A stretch of DNA of 64,000 nucleotides, taken from Chamaecrista fasciculata. Taxonomy: Eukaryota; Streptophyta; Magnoliopsida; Fabales; Fabaceae. Location: assembly GCA_003254925.1 (NCBI GenBank), contig QANZ01037782.1, forward strand, positions 147,980 through 211,979, in the 5' to 3' direction. A program made the translations under genes and the position numbers. Position 1 is the first letter of the stretch. Each line of letters starts with the position of its first letter. Of the stretch, positions 1-12,314 are shown piece after piece. Under the pieces are notes generated by a model. The model saw only the letters and a list, made by a program, of their open reading frames with translations, made no database searches and was not told the origin of the DNA.

Positions 1-205
1 TTTGATACTATGTTCTTTCAAAAGTGACACTTTGGTACTATATTCTTTGCACCGTTAACATTTTGATACATTGTTCTTCAGAAGTGACATTTTGGTACCA
101 TGTTCTTTATACCGTTAACAATTTGACACCCTAAAAAATATAGAACAAAGTAATAAATCGTGAAAGAACAGGTACCAAAGTGAAATTGGTCCATGAAACA
201 AGGTA
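1..205. repeat. Partial MITE of the 'GTACCATGTTCTTT' family
   Basis: The first 205 bases consist of reiterated short units such as 'tttggtaccatgttcttt' and 'accgttaaca'. They then appear in inverted form ('aaagaacaggtaccaaag'). The same units build the complete inverted-repeat element at 1737-2047, so this is a copy cut by the window edge. No coding potential is visible. The small reading frame at 180-374 starts inside the repeat and has no recognisable content. Confidence 0.6.
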
Positions 206-559
206 TCAAAATGTTAATGGTACAAACAACATAGGCATGATGTACATTGCTTCATCATGCATGAGTTCCCCTGCCTTCAAAAACTTTAATAAACAGCTAA
301 TAAATAACAAAGAAAAAACAGAACTTAGTCGACACACTATGAATTTTAACAATATTATTGACAAATACAATTAGTTCATCATCTAAATAATTAATTCCAG
401 CACTTACTTAATCAAAGAGCCAAACACCAAAAAACAATAGTCAAGACGAAAGAATAAGACCAAAATAAGACATGATGTATATGTGGTGTATCTAGCTAGG
501 ACATAATTAACTAACTTATTCAGCACTCCAATATATATATATATTGAATTAGCTATGAA
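206..559. other. 3' flank of the NHL gene, no gene seen
   Basis: AT-rich sequence downstream of the NDR1/HIN1-like gene (which reads leftward). It should contain that gene's 3' UTR and polyadenylation region. A short TA run lies at about 531-544. Nothing else can be supported. Confidence 0.4.
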
Positions 560-1291
560 TCATATATCCGTATTGCAAATTGGGGCTCCGACGAGAGGTA
601 CTTGACCCGAAAGGCCTTTCTTGAGAGCCATCATGAGATCACACTTTACATAAATCCCATAATGCGCCGTTCTAATGGCTCCCGTTTTCCACCTCAGCCT
701 TCCTTGCATTACAAGCTTCACTCCCACCACTCCGTACGCTTCATCCATCGCCAGCCCATTCGTCACTTCCGTCGACGCCGGCACCGGCGACCCTCCCAGC
801 ACCGGCGACATTGACACCGTGCTTTTCTCCTCCATGTACAGCGCCGGCAGGGACACCGGCGCTGTGATCGGCTGGTTCCGGTATGACACGAACACCGACA
901 AGGTGTCGAAGTAGATGGCCACGCGCCGGTTAGGGTTGTGTATGATGACGGTGAATTGCATGGAGGCGGTGATGAGCGGCGGCGAGGTGGCGTTGATGCC
1001 GTATACGGCGGCGCTGACCACCGTGAATTGGGGTTTGGTGGGGCGGTAGACGAGCCAGAGGACGAAGACCAGGAGGCTGAGGAGGACGAGGACAGTGACG
1101 CACGCACAAAGGGCGCGTTTGGAGTCGTCGGGGTAGTAGCGCGGGCTTGGGCCTGGGCCGGGGCCCATGCCCATGGGCCTGGGCCTAAGGATGGGCTTTT
1201 GGGGGGTGTGGGGGTGGATAAAGGGTGGTGGTTGATGAAGGGGTGGGTCTTGTTGTCTTGGAGGGTGGTGGTGTTCTAGGTCTTCTTCCAT
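560..1291 (-). CDS. NDR1/HIN1-like (NHL) protein, LEA_2-type
   Basis: Intronless gene for 243 residues. The reading frame stays open 73 codons further upstream, but the first ATG (1289-1291) gives a start typical of the family, with an acidic/His/Pro-rich cytosolic head; the upstream extension is low-complexity 5' leader. Visible order: Pro/His/Gly-rich N-terminus, a basic stretch then one hydrophobic membrane segment (about residues 60-83), then an LEA_2/NHL domain with the family motif NPNRRVAIYFD. The C-terminal block includes RLRWKTGAIRTAHYGIYVKCD. In characterised NHL proteins this architecture gives a plasma-membrane or endomembrane protein involved in pathogen and abiotic stress responses; the role here is inferred. 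The coding region is much more GC-rich than its flanks. The leader (about 1300-1420, + strand GA-rich) is CT-rich in transcript sense. Confidence 0.9.
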   Translation of the reverse strand: MEEDLEHHHPPRQQDPPLHQPPPFIHPHTPQKPILRPRPMGMGPGPGPSPRYYPDDSKRALCACVTVLVLLSLLVFVLWLVYRPTKPQFTVVSAAVYGINATSPPLITASMQFTVIIHNPNRRVAIYFDTLSVFVSYRNQPITAPVSLPALYMEEKSTVSMSPVLGGSPVPASTEVTNGLAMDEAYGVVGVKLVMQGRLRWKTGAIRTAHYGIYVKCDLMMALKKGLSGQVPLVGAPICNTDI

Positions 1292-1736
1292 ATTGGATGA
1301 TAATGTGAGTTTTGTGAAGTATGAAATGAGAAATGTGAATGATATGATGAAGATGGGTTTTGAAAGAAAGAGAGAGAGAGGGTGGGTGGTAGTGAAGAAG
1401 GTAAGAGAGAAAGTGGAAGGAAGAAAGAAAGGGAAGTTTAAATTGATAAAAGCAACAAAAAAATGGAATCGGGTCACTTGAGATTCAAGTAGAAACTCCT
1501 GGTTTATCAAACGGGTACAAGTACAACAAAGAAAAAAGTCCTTAATTGTTTTGACATGAAGCTTTATTTATTAATATTACACATCATTGACCAGATGCCT
1601 AAGTTATTATTACTAGTAAGATAATAATTTAATTCTTAAAAGATTCAAATATATAAGGATATGCTATTTATTTGAAAAATTAATATAGTGCTTTAATCTT
1701 TCACTTTTAAAGATTAAGTTATATATATTTAAATTT

Positions 1737-2047
1737 GGATAAATTACACTTTCGTACCATGTTCTATGAACCAATTTCACTTTGATACCCTATTCTTTTA
1801 AAAGTGACATTTTAGTACCATGTTCTTTGCACCGTTAACATTTTGGTATCATGTTCTTTCAAAAGTGATATTTTAGTACTATGTTGGTCCATAGAACAGG
1901 GTACTAAAGGTATTAACGGTGCAAAGAATTAACATGGTACCAAAATGTCACTTTTGAAAGAACATGATACCAAAATATTAATGGTGCAAAGAAAGGGTAC
2001 TACAATGTCATTTTTGAAAGATTAAGGTACCAAAGTATAATTTATCC
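1737..2047. mobile_element. Inverted-repeat MITE, Mutator-like
   Basis: A 311-bp near-palindrome that begins GGATAAATTACACTTT and ends with the inverse (AAGTATAATTTATCC). Its arms are built of 'ttggtaccatgttcttt'-type units in opposite orientation. The flanks TTTAAATTT and TTTAATTTA agree at 7 of 9 positions, consistent with a decayed 9-bp target duplication. No reading frame. Related copies are at 1-205 (partial) and, more distantly, 56748-57168. Confidence 0.65.
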
Positions 2048-2949
2048 TTTAATTTATTTCGTATATATAGTATGTACGTATTGTAACAAAATAATTATTT
2101 TTCTTTTTTCGTGAAAAGCATATGTAAGTAGCCATTTAAAGGTATTCTGAATTTTAACTACTCTATAGTTTAATAAGGAAAATATTATATTCATGTTTTT
2201 TTTAAAAAAATAAAATGAAAGAGGTTACCTGTGTAAGAGAAAAAGAGAAATTGAAGGAAAATAGAAGAGAATTCAGGAACGGAGTAAAATGTAAATTGAG
2301 TAATGTTGTTGGAAGTTTGAGTTTTGTGTTTTTCATATTAAGCAAATTTTTTAAGAAAAAAAAAAGGAAGAGCCATCTTAATTGATGTTGAAGGAACTAT
2401 GGAATTGGGTGAGTTGGAATTAAAGTATAATTCTGTGCGCTTTCCATTTTAATGGTACATCAATGATCATTCCTTTGGGCTATTTTACTTCTAAGCTTCT
2501 TTTTCTTTTGCTTTTGTAGAAATGGACATAACACTGAACTTTAAGAATCAAGGTATGCAATAAAAAGAGAGTAAACTGGATCATTGTCACAGTCTTTTAT
2601 TTATTTTTAAAAAAATTCTTTTCTTTTCCCTTTGAAATGTTGCTTTATCACAAATATTATATATTATTATGTATGCTATAAGAAAACAAACACAATAACA
2701 ACTCACAGCTAATACTTTTTTTTTGGACGGTAGCTAATACTTGGAATGTGTAGATTTTGAAAGTATTGGTAAGCAGCCCAACATATTTGTAAATGGTTCA
2801 ACCCAAATGGTTTTGCAAGGCCAAGTTACCTAAGTGCATCACTTTTTGAGTTTTGACTCAGAGGCAGAGGCCCAAAAAGTTGAGAGATCGAATATAACTA
2901 ATAAAATTGGATCCAATGATTGATGAAGCCCATCAACTCTTACGTAATT

Positions 2950-3140
2950 TTGTTTTGTTTTTTCTTTTTGTACAAACCAAAAGCTCGTGGCTTGTGGAGA
3001 ACGGTGACTAATCCCCCGCCGCGCGTCCTCCACTTAAGGGTAAACGATTAGCCATAGTATGGTTTCCATTCCCAAAGATAGAATTTAAACCCCTACCACT
3101 TAGTTAAGAGATCAAGTGAAGAACCACTAAGTCACACTCA
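2950..3140 (-). mobile_element. tRNA-derived SINE-like element
   Basis: Read on the - strand, the segment starts with an A-box-like 'GACTTAGTGGTT'. About 35 bases on comes a B-box-like 'GGTTTAAATTC', and it ends in an A-rich tail (the pyrimidine run at about 2948-2970 on the + strand). Box order, spacing and tail are those of a plant SINE. The boxes are diverged and I could not fix target duplications. Confidence 0.5.
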
Positions 3141-3147
3141 TGTATAC

Positions 3148-4129
3148 GGGCTTGTTTGGGAGCCTCCCCATCTCAATCCAATCTCATCTTAGATGTTGGG
3201 ATGAGATGATGTTGTAATGGGATGAGATGAAATGATGTATTGATGTTTTGATGATTTGAGAGAAAATGATGTTAAATAGGGTGTGAAATTATATAAAAGG
3301 GTATGTAATGATTGTGATTAGGTGAAATAAGTTTATGAATTTTTTTAATTTGTATAGGGGTATAAATGGTAAGAAATAATGAAATGAGATGAGATGATAG
3401 GTGTTTGGTTGTGGTTTGAGTGGAACGATATTTAGATGATAGGTGTTTGGTTGTGGTTGTGGTTTGCATAGTTTGAGGAAAAGAAACTAAACAAAAAATA
3501 GTTTTAGGAGCCAAGGAAACTGAGCTCATAATGTGAGGATCAAAATACTTATAAAAGTGAAGAGAATATTATAACAAGAATAGAAGAAGATAACTTAAAA
3601 AATAATTTAAGGATTCAATTGTATATTTTATTCAAAACAAATAGAAGAATATTGGTACTAAAAAAAATAACAACATTGCAAATGAACAAAAATAATTTTT
3701 TTTAATTAAGTTAATATATATATTATACAATATATAAAATTTATATATATATATATATATTTGAGAATTGAGAATAATAGAGAGAGAAAGAGAGATATAA
3801 TATAATATATATATATAATAACAATATATTTCTATATATATATTTGAGAGAGATGCTGTGTGAAGAGAGAGAGAGGTGTAAGTGAAAAAAAAATTGATAA
3901 GAAATGATAGATAAAGAGAGAAAATTATAAGTGTAATAAATGAGGGTATGTAAAATTATTATTTTGCCTAATTGTTTTTTTTTTTTATATTTGTGTTAGA
4001 GTATAGGTAATTATAGGTATATGAGTAGGGATAGTTTAGTAAATGTAAGAAAAAATGAGATGATGTTGTGGATGAGATGATGATGTGAATGAGATGAGAT
4101 GAGATGAGATGAAGGCTCTACCAAACACC
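3148..4129. mobile_element. Non-autonomous Harbinger/Tourist-like element, older copy
   Basis: The left end reads GGGCTTGTTTGG-GAGCCT and the right end, inverted, GGGTGTTTGGTAGAGCCT, giving imperfect terminal inverted repeats. The interior is AT-rich with many 'gatgagatga' repeats. It shares long diverged blocks with 4316-5644, for example 'gtgtaataaatgagggtat' and 'gagtataggtaattatagg'. No transposase frame is present. A 3-bp target duplication is not clear here. Confidence 0.55.
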
Positions 4130-4315
4130 CAAGTACTCTTCATCCAATTCTAAGATGAGATGATGATGAGATAAGATGAGTTTGAAATTAAGAGGTTCTA
4201 AGGAGGGTCGTAGTTATCTCTTGCGTAATTCACTCACAGCCACAAGTGAATTTCCCATGCAAGATCAAGAATCTTAATAGTTTTCTCAATAAGTGAATAT
4301 AATCAAACAATCTAA

Positions 4316-5644
4316 GGGTGTGTTTGATTATAAGTAGGTAATGAAATGATGATTTTATGTAATGAAATGGTAATGAGAAAATTAGGTAATGAAATAATAA
4401 TGAAAAATGGTGTTTGGATTGTTTGAGATGTAATGAAAAAAATAGGATGTGAAATTATGTAAAAGGTTATGTAATGATTATGGTTGGTTGAAATAATTAT
4501 ATGGGTTTTTGAAAATTGTATAGGGGTAGAATTGATAATTGATAATTGAATGAAATAGAAATAATAAAATGAGATTTTGACTTTTTGGTTGTAGTTGGTA
4601 TGAAATGAAATGGTAATGAAATTGTCTTGGAATTTGTGCTAAAGGTGAATATTTGTAATGAAGGCTGAAGTTGTTTTATGTAATGAAATGAAAGGACCAA
4701 AATGTAAATAACAGAAATTTTAAAAACCTTCTATTTGGTCCACGATTTTATACACTGGAGGAGGGACCAACATGTATTGTTTTTTTGTATGAATTATATA
4801 TTTTTTTCATTACTGGTTTTGAATTTTGTTTTGAATATAATACACTGCACAAAATATTATTCATACATATACTAGAGAAGGAACCAAACTATAAATTTTT
4901 GGGGATTGAATTATATATTTTTTCCTTTTGTTGTTTTCGAATTTTGTTTTTATATTTTTACATCACAAAAAATATACCCATATATATACTGAAGGAGATA
5001 CCAAAATGTATATTTTTGGCGTCTGAATTATATATTTTATATCATGGATTAAAATGTAAATAACATGAGTTGAATTATTTTATTTTAAATTAATATAAAT
5101 TATAAATTATATATAGTATAATATAATATATTTATAAAATAAAAAATATTTATATATTATTATATTATATATATGAATACGTGCATATATATATATATGT
5201 TAAAATATATATACACATTATATTATTATAATATGTATATATATATTTTTTTGGCCGAAATGTATATATATATATTATAATTATAAAATATATATGTGTG
5301 TGAGAGAGAGGGTGAATAAGAAAAAGAGGAAGAAAAAAGAAAAAATGATGAGCGGAGAGAGAAAGTTGTAAGTGTAATAAATGAGGGTATTGAAAATTAC
5401 TATTTTGCTAAATAGTTTTTTTATATTTGTTTTAGAGTATAGGTAATTATAGGTATTTGAGTGGGGGTATGTTAGTAATTGAGTATGAAAAATATAATGA
5501 AATGATGTTGTAATGAAATGATATTTTTGTAATGACTTTGTAATTGAGAAACAAATAACCATATTGCACTGTAGCTCAAGTTATGTATTGAAAATGGAGA
5601 TAATCAATTTGTATTGAGTTTATATTCAATTCCCAAACACACCC
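4316..5644. mobile_element. Non-autonomous Harbinger/Tourist-like element with TAA target duplication
   Basis: A 1329-bp element starting GGGTGTGTTTG and ending in the exact inverse CAAACACACCC. It is flanked on both sides by TAA (4313-4315 and 5645-5647), the target duplication expected of PIF/Harbinger elements. The interior is AT-rich, with TA runs near 5180-5280 and many 'aatgaaatgatg' motifs. It shares blocks with the older copy at 3148-4129. No transposase is encoded. Confidence 0.75.
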
Positions 5645-6037
5645 TAAGTGGTTTAAGTGTTGGTTAAATTAAAGAATGAGTTAGTTCAATCATAAAAATT
5701 ATTTTGATAGTTGAATAGTTGAATTAGATTAGATAAAAATAATTGGATAGAATTGAGTTGAATCGGTGAACTCCTAAAAAATCATCCAATTTAATTAAAA
5801 TATATATGAAATTTCTATTTTGATCCTTTATATATTAATATTCTTTCAATTTAAACCTTCAAAAAGTTTTTTTTTTCAATTTAGTCCCTAAAAAATGTTT
5901 TGTTATTGATCTTAATCTTTTTATATAAATTTTATATTGTAACATTAATTATTTGTGATAAATTATCAAATTTATAACTATTTACTATAATTATAATTTT
6001 AATATTTATTTTTTTATATTGTTTATATTTAAAATAA

Positions 6038-6589
6038 GGCCAAAGTCTCAAATTGGTCCCCTAGGTGTGAAGTAGATTTCAAATTGGTTCCTTATCTTTC
6101 ATTTATTTCATATTGATTCTACATATTTCCATCATGTTTCAAACTGGTCCCAAACTTACGTTCGAGATGTGATTTGACCTCATTTGCTAGCGATCTTTTT
6201 AATTTTGCCAAAAATTTGCTAACGGTCTTCACTGGGCAGAGAAAGAACTTTTCAATAGTTAGCATATAGTTTTGAACTAGTTGCATTTAGATTTAAAATG
6301 AGAAAGATATGACTAACTTCACTTGTTTGACTGTGAAACGAGTTACTCACATTTGGAACTCGATTTGACCTTGTTTGTTAATGATACCAAAGTATTCATC
6401 AAAAGAAACTCATAACTATGGACTCATCACATTTAAGCTTAAAATGAGATAAATATGACTACATTTAATATATTTAGGACCAATATGAAACATCATAAAA
6501 ATATGTAAGATTAATATAAAACAAATGAAAGATAAGGAACCCATTTGAAATCTACTCCAGACATAAGGGACCAATTTGAGACTTTGGCC
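6038..6589. mobile_element. Long inverted-repeat MITE, family 'GGCCAAAGTCTC'
   Basis: Begins GGCCAAAGTCTCAAATTGG and ends with the inverse CCAATTTGAGACTTTGGCC. The two halves are imperfect inverted copies of each other, about 250 bp per arm. Relatives sit at 41540-42059 and 57907-58399. No coding content and no clear target duplication. Confidence 0.7.
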
Positions 6590-7236
6590 ATATATATATA
6601 TATATATATAATAGTGTAACATTTGATTGTACGAGAATCTAACCAAAAATCATAAAATAAATCTTTCAAATGGTGTGATCTATTGAGGCACCCATTAATT
6701 TTAGTAAACTTTAATGGCTTTCTTGCACTGATGGATTTTGCAAGAAGTATATGTAACAATTTCTCTGTAAAAAATATTCTTTTATTTTCCCTTCAAACTG
6801 TTGCTTTCTCACAAATATATATTATAATGTATGCCATAAAAAAACCTATATATTTCCTTGCACTTTTAAGAGTTTAAGTTTGGAGACTTGCGCATGGAGG
6901 AGCATGTTAAAGATTATAATAACACTCCTCATTCATTAGTATTGAACTATTCATCTAAGGGGAAACATTTACTTAGGTGATCTCATAAGTTTATGTAAGT
7001 CCCAGTATCATATAATAATTACAATCCTAAAATTGTAAGTGACTGTGGTAATAACAAGCCAAAAGAAAACACTAACAATGATAACACTACCCTTTTCCCT
7101 TTGAAGTTGTCATCATCCTACACTCTCGCCTAAAGCTAAAAGAAAACAAACAAACACACTAACAACCTACAGCTAATCCTTGTTCATGGACATCAGTGTT
7201 GAACTCTAACTCAATAAAGAAGATATGGGACAAACT
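6590..7236. other. 3' flank of the PRR gene
   Basis: The segment starts with a TA microsatellite (6589-6610). The part next to 7236 should contain the 3' UTR of the pseudo-response regulator gene, which reads leftward. No other feature is seen. Confidence 0.4.
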
Positions 7237-10200
7237 TCAAGTGCCACCAGCACCATCAGGAACTGAATTATCATTATTGTGTACTTGGCGCACAAACTGT
7301 CCCTTCACCCGAGGACGCTGCTCGGCTAGCCTTTTCCGGCTTTGATACCGGACCTGCATAAGAAGTTTTAGCATTAAGCATCTGAAAATACTTCGGATAT
7401 CAAATTCATGATCACAAGATGTAATTGATAAGAGCATCATTTTATTGATAAGTTAAACCAATAGTATCAAATTTTAGAAGCAAGAGCAGCAGTAGTAGCT
7501 GTACCTTTTTCTCGTAGCACCTATCTTTTCGCTTCATTCGAAACTTCGTCAAAGCTGCTTCTCTTTGGCTGGGGCGATGAGATTCTGTCCCTCTAAACCC
7601 ATCATAATTATGGTGATTACTGTCCCCTAAACTTTCAGGGTTGCTCTCAACTACCACAGCTGAAGTAGCATTTCCATCACTTCGGTCTGTGTACTTACAA
7701 GCACTAATATTATTACTATTATGAATTTCATTCTCATGGCATAAAATATTACTGGTGCTCTGACCAGCAGCAGGAGAATCTTGCCTCACAGGATCAAAAT
7801 TGCTCTTTTCGCATACAGTTTGATCAGGAGAAGTACAGGTAGCATCATCAGAACAGTGATGATGTTGTTTGGAATAGTGACTTTCAGGATTGGACTGTAA
7901 AGAATTACTTGCCAGGAAGGGAGAAGGAGAACTCTCTTTCCGGTAGACTGGTTTTGGACTCCATACAGAGTGAACACCAGATTGTGCATAGAACAAAGAA
8001 GGGAGATCAGAAGTAACCCCAGAATCAGGAATTGGTCCAAGTTGACTGTTTTGCGATTTTAGTTCTTGTCCAGACTGGACAATGGCCAGAGCTTTCTTGT
8101 TCTCCTGATTATGATTGATGCCACCATATTGATGAGAAGTATCAATAGCATTTCCAGATAATTTGTTGGATTCATGAAAACTCCACTCGGTGCTATTCAC
8201 TTTAGCAGGGCTAATGGATAATTTTGGAACCTTACATCCACTATACCTGCAGATGTGATATGAGTTTTATCATAGGATACAACACTACATGGTATAGAGA
8301 CAAAGAATTATTGCATAGCACTCAGAAATACTCGATGGAAATAATGCTTTTATACTTGATACTAGTTTAAATATGAGACCATTGTATAAACTCATAAATT
8401 ACAAAAGACACTTTAAGAAAAGATTATTCTACCTATAAATGGCAAAACTCAAACTGATCCCAACTTGTTACTAGCAATATCTCTTAAAGTATTGCTCCAA
8501 TTGCAAACTCCCATAAATTGGCTTTCTTCTTAGAAGCAGAGAGATGTTTACCATCACTCAGTGCTTCCTTAGACTATAATTGCAGGCTCTCATAGTCAGG
8601 TACGCTTTAGTCTATATCAGTAATTTTACCATTTTGTCAAACCTTACCCACAGGTCAAAAGGAAAAAAAAATTCAAAGGTAAACTTCATTTTTGCTGACT
8701 GAAATTTGTTTCTTTGAAAACACAGAAAAAAATTACAATGCCTCTCTCCAGTATATTAAAATTAGTTAAGACCTCAAAATCAAAAGCAAACTGCAAACTC
8801 ACCAAGAAAAAGCTGAAGCATTTGAGTGGTTCAATGCTTGCTTTTCGTCAATTGTTTGTTTACATGAGCTGCCAGGAGAATCTCTTCTTAAAGAAAGTTC
8901 CAATCGTGGATCAAAATCAAACCTCTTCGTGCCACCAGCACTGAAACTACAGCTTTCATCATAATTTTCAGGAACATTCTTGAATGTGGCAATCAAGTCA
9001 ATAGCTCCTCTGGAAGTTTCAATTAGTTCCTTATTACAGTCATGAATCTCTGTATCCATATCAAGATTGCCTCTGCTTAAGTCTGCTCTCGGTAATTTAT
9101 CTTGATTCTCTGTTTCAGCACATTCATGTACTTTTTCCTGCCCTAGATCTGTTGATTTGAAAGTATTGTTGCACCTTGCGGCCGGTGATAACCATGGCGT
9201 TGACATCTCTGCAATAATTATGGTGTGAGATTTTGTCAATAAGTAACTGAAAAAAGGAAAAGCATTAATTAAAGATATAATATAAATCATACCGTCGGCT
9301 TCATCATTATGCTTAACAGCTTCCTTTACCAATTTGGTTGACCCTTCTTGCCACACCTTGTCATTGTTGCTCAAATTTGAAGAACTCTTCCCATGGGATG
9401 TGCCCTGCATATTTTGCATGTATGAACTCTCAGCATCCAAAAAAAAGGCGATGTTACAAGTGCTCGGCACAAGAGTTGGCAAACCAAGCAGCCTCTATGT
9501 TACATTTTATGAATCCATCTTAATTGAAAAATCAGCTCTAACATCGCCTTAGGTAATAATAAATAATAATCTGAATAGGTAATTATCCTCAAGCTACAAG
9601 TGGCTTCACATTTCATTGTACAAGAGAAGAGATCCTTGATTGTTTGCCTTCACTCTTTACATGCAACTCACGCCAAGCATAGAGTATATAGGGGAAGATA
9701 GAAAGAATTTTAGAAACGATTTTGTATCAACTGATATTTTCCTCCTTGTTTCATATAATACACACAGTAAGCTAAAAAGTTTATACATATTTATAAATAA
9801 TTCTACAAATTTATGTTAGCAAAAAATTGGGTCATTTTTTTTTACTTGGTGAGGGAGGGGGGAGGTGATTTGTGGAACCTTACTTGGGCTTCACTCCCTT
9901 TCTGGCTGCATCCAGTATTTTTTTGTGTGGAAGCCACAGAACCACTAGAGTCATTGCTTGCAGCATTGTTTCCAGAAGTAGCTTCAAGTTTTGTCTGAGG
10001 AAATGTCAAATTATGAGGTTGCCTGCTAATCTGAACTAATAGTACACAATGAAAGATGAAAACATGATAAGTTAGTGCAACAGAAAGAAAAGATATAAAT
10101 AAATACTTATCACTAGGAGGTCAAAGAATATGGCATACCTCATGTCTTCTCCATACATGCTGCCACAAGTTCCTTAGCTCATTCCTCCGAACAGGTTTTA

Positions 10201-11785
10201 TAAGAAAATCAGCTGCACCTTTCAAGATGCATTTCAATGACATGCTGACTGAATCATGGGAAGACATCACTGCACAACCATGAGAATAAACCTGAGCCTG
10301 ATAGCCTTATCAAGCTAATAACAAGAAAATGAGATCACTGCATGCCATTCTATATAACGTACTTATAACAGGAATGTTCTTGCACATATCATGCTCCATG
10401 ATTAAAGTAAGAAGTGCAAATCCAGATATTGATGGCAACTCCACTTCTGTTAATACAAGATCAATTTCAGAAGCTTTACTCTTCAACGTTTCCCATGCCT
10501 TTAGTCCATCAGGAACTGCAGCAACTGCGATGAAAACAATGGGCATATAAATGAAGTTCAAAATTATTGCATATATTGAGATTTCAGATTTTGAAGAAAA
10601 AGTACAAGTTATAACTTCCACAGGCCTAATTGAAGGAAATATTTTTGAAAATGCATAGGTCAAAAGTATGAAACTCAGACCTAATCTGAGTTAAGGAAAA
10701 ATATTCTGATCCACTAAACCTGGATGGACATATATTCTTTGCTTAAAATTATAGCAATATTTCCCAAGCTAGTAAACCAAATCAGTACATAGGGCATAAA
10801 ATCACTGAAATATTCCTCCTTGTCCCTCCCAAAACTACTATATGGGGTAAAGAAAGCTTGATAGGTTAAAATGATTAAAGCAAGCAAATGTACTACCAAA
10901 GAACTGAAGGGAAAAGCATGAAAACAATTGCGAATATTTTACTAACATCGTTACATTACAATATTGGTAATTAAGTTCACTGCCTCACACTAAAATCGAA
11001 TGTTGCAAAAGGTGTAGGAGTAAACAAAAGGTATTGACAGAAAAGAAGTAGAGATTCCACAATTATAGACCACAAACTGCGCTCCACAATCACATGCAGC
11101 CAAAAAAAAATGACGAAGGCCACAGTCTAAGCTAAGGTCTAAGATCTAACAAAGCCCACAGTACTTTAACCAACTCAAATGATGACGAAATCCAACACAT
11201 AGTCATATAAAATTGAAGTGTCAGCAAGATTATACATGCATCAAATCTAAATATAATTGAACAGCATTTACCAAAAAATAATTATGTACTTTTTCAAGAC
11301 TATCAAGTTCCACAATAGCATCAACTGATTCAAGTCCAGCAAAGGCTAAATGAACAAACACCATTCTCCCTCCCCATGCAGAATTGTTTAAGAAGCTTCA
11401 CGCAAATAGACATTTCGCTTTGAAAATTTTATAGTTTCATATTCAACTATTTTACTAAGAACAATGTCAACTGTAATAATCACTCACACATGCTAAAACA
11501 TTAAAAAACCTTACATTGCCAGAAAAGAACACCAGAAACAGCAAAATTGAAGGACAGAAGTACCGACAGTGAAATGGATCAAACACAACATTAATTACCT
11601 CTGTAACTGCATTTGCGGAGAAGGGCAGCGATAATATGGCGAGTAGAATCATCGGCTTCAACAAGCAATACCCTAAGCACCATACGAGGTAAAAATTCCT
11701 CCCATTGAACCATCTTCTTGGTAAGGTCCTTCTCTGTCTCTAACCCTAACTCCTTGTCACCACTTGCAACTATCGCTTCACCCAT
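7237..11785 (-). CDS. Two-component-like pseudo-response regulator, PRR5/PRR9 clade
   Basis: Circadian-clock transcriptional repressor, predicted nuclear. My model, in transcript order: 11599-11785, 10363-10524, 10139-10269, 9884-9994, 9293-9428, 8803-9208, 7505-8246, 7237-7353. All introns are GT-AG, the phases join cleanly, and the product is 663 residues. Pseudo-receiver domain about 36-154: paired Asp at 45-46 and KP at 141-142 are kept, but the phospho-acceptor Asp is Glu89 (LTEVELP), the hallmark of PRRs. An EAR-type LELSL lies at 345-349, matching the Topless-binding region of PRR5/7/9. The CCT domain (about 606-649) is split by the last intron. The start (MGEAIV) and 'VQWEEFLP' resemble PRR9, while other parts match PRR5 equally well, so I assign only the clade. 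Downstream of the start, the ORF is rich in Ser/Asn between domains, as usual for the family. Confidence 0.92.
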
Positions 11786-11905
11786 TCTCAAAGGGCACAC
11801 TAGAAATCACACGCAGCAAGAAAAGACAAACATAAAACAGCATGGAACAAAGCTGAAAAACGCACGATCATGTAATGAAAACGTAGGAACAGCAAGAATG
11901 AAGCC

Positions 11906-11908
<3 letters not shown>

Positions 11909-11970
<62 letters not shown>
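11909..11970. repeat. (AG)31 microsatellite
   Basis: A perfect 62-bp AG tract (CT in PRR transcript sense), placed inside the probable leader intron of the PRR gene. Tracts of this length are often length-polymorphic. Confidence 0.97.
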
Positions 11971-11974
<4 letters not shown>

Positions 11975-12139
11975 CGTGGGAAAAAGAAGAAGAAGAAGAA
12001 AAAGCTGAGCAATGAAGATGAAGATGAATTAGAAGAAGTTAGAAGCAAAATCTACCTCATCATCCTTAAGCTTAAGAGAGAGAAAGAGGAATTTGAATCT
12101 TTGAAAACGAGCTTTCGCTCACAACCGCGAAAATCGAAG

Positions 12140-12148
12140 AAAATATCT
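12140..12148 (+). promoter_or_regulatory. Evening element AAAATATCT
   Basis: Exact match to the nine-base evening element recognised by CCA1/LHY/RVE-type MYB proteins in Arabidopsis clock promoters. It lies about 355 bp upstream of the PRR start codon, in a gene class known to be controlled by such elements. Binding here is inferred. Confidence 0.7.
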
Positions 12149-12179
12149 TACACTGGAAATTCGCGCCATTGGGCCTTGG

Positions 12180-12314
12180 AGATGGTGACGTGGAGGGATC
12201 TCGACCATTGTTTATTATATTGATGGAATGAGGATATTTTTTTCGATGACGTTGCCACGTCGGCTTTCGCGCCACCGCACTTTTGACTTTCTGGTGAGGA
12301 AGGCGACACGTGGA
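12180..12314. promoter_or_regulatory. G-box and ACGT cores upstream of the PRR gene
   Basis: CACGTG at 12307-12312 is a perfect G-box (site for bHLH/bZIP factors such as PIFs and HY5). Further ACGT cores occur at 12187-12191 (GACGTGG), 12249-12251 (GACGTT) and 12256-12261 (CCACGTC). This density, close to the evening element, fits a light- and clock-regulated promoter. Confidence 0.55.

Larger units (their letters stand above)
11786..12160 (-). promoter_or_regulatory. PRR 5' leader with probable intron
   Basis: On the - strand a donor-like GAG|GTAGAT lies near 12057 and an acceptor-like TTTCTAG|TG near 11811, just upstream of the start codon. This suggests a leader intron of about 245 bp. 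The interval contains the (AG)31 tract. The transcription start is inferred to lie near 12100-12160 and is not directly visible. Confidence 0.45.

Noticed and set aside
602..1279. Several open frames on the + strand opposite the NHL gene
   Set aside because: They are antisense shadows of a GC-rich coding region, with no motif and implausible composition.
4785..5063. Tyr/Phe-rich hydrophobic open frame
   Set aside because: It lies inside the non-autonomous Harbinger-like element and is an artefact of AT-rich DNA.
11718..12048. Frames rich in Arg-Glu or Ser-Leu repeats
   Set aside because: They are readings of the AG microsatellite in the PRR leader.
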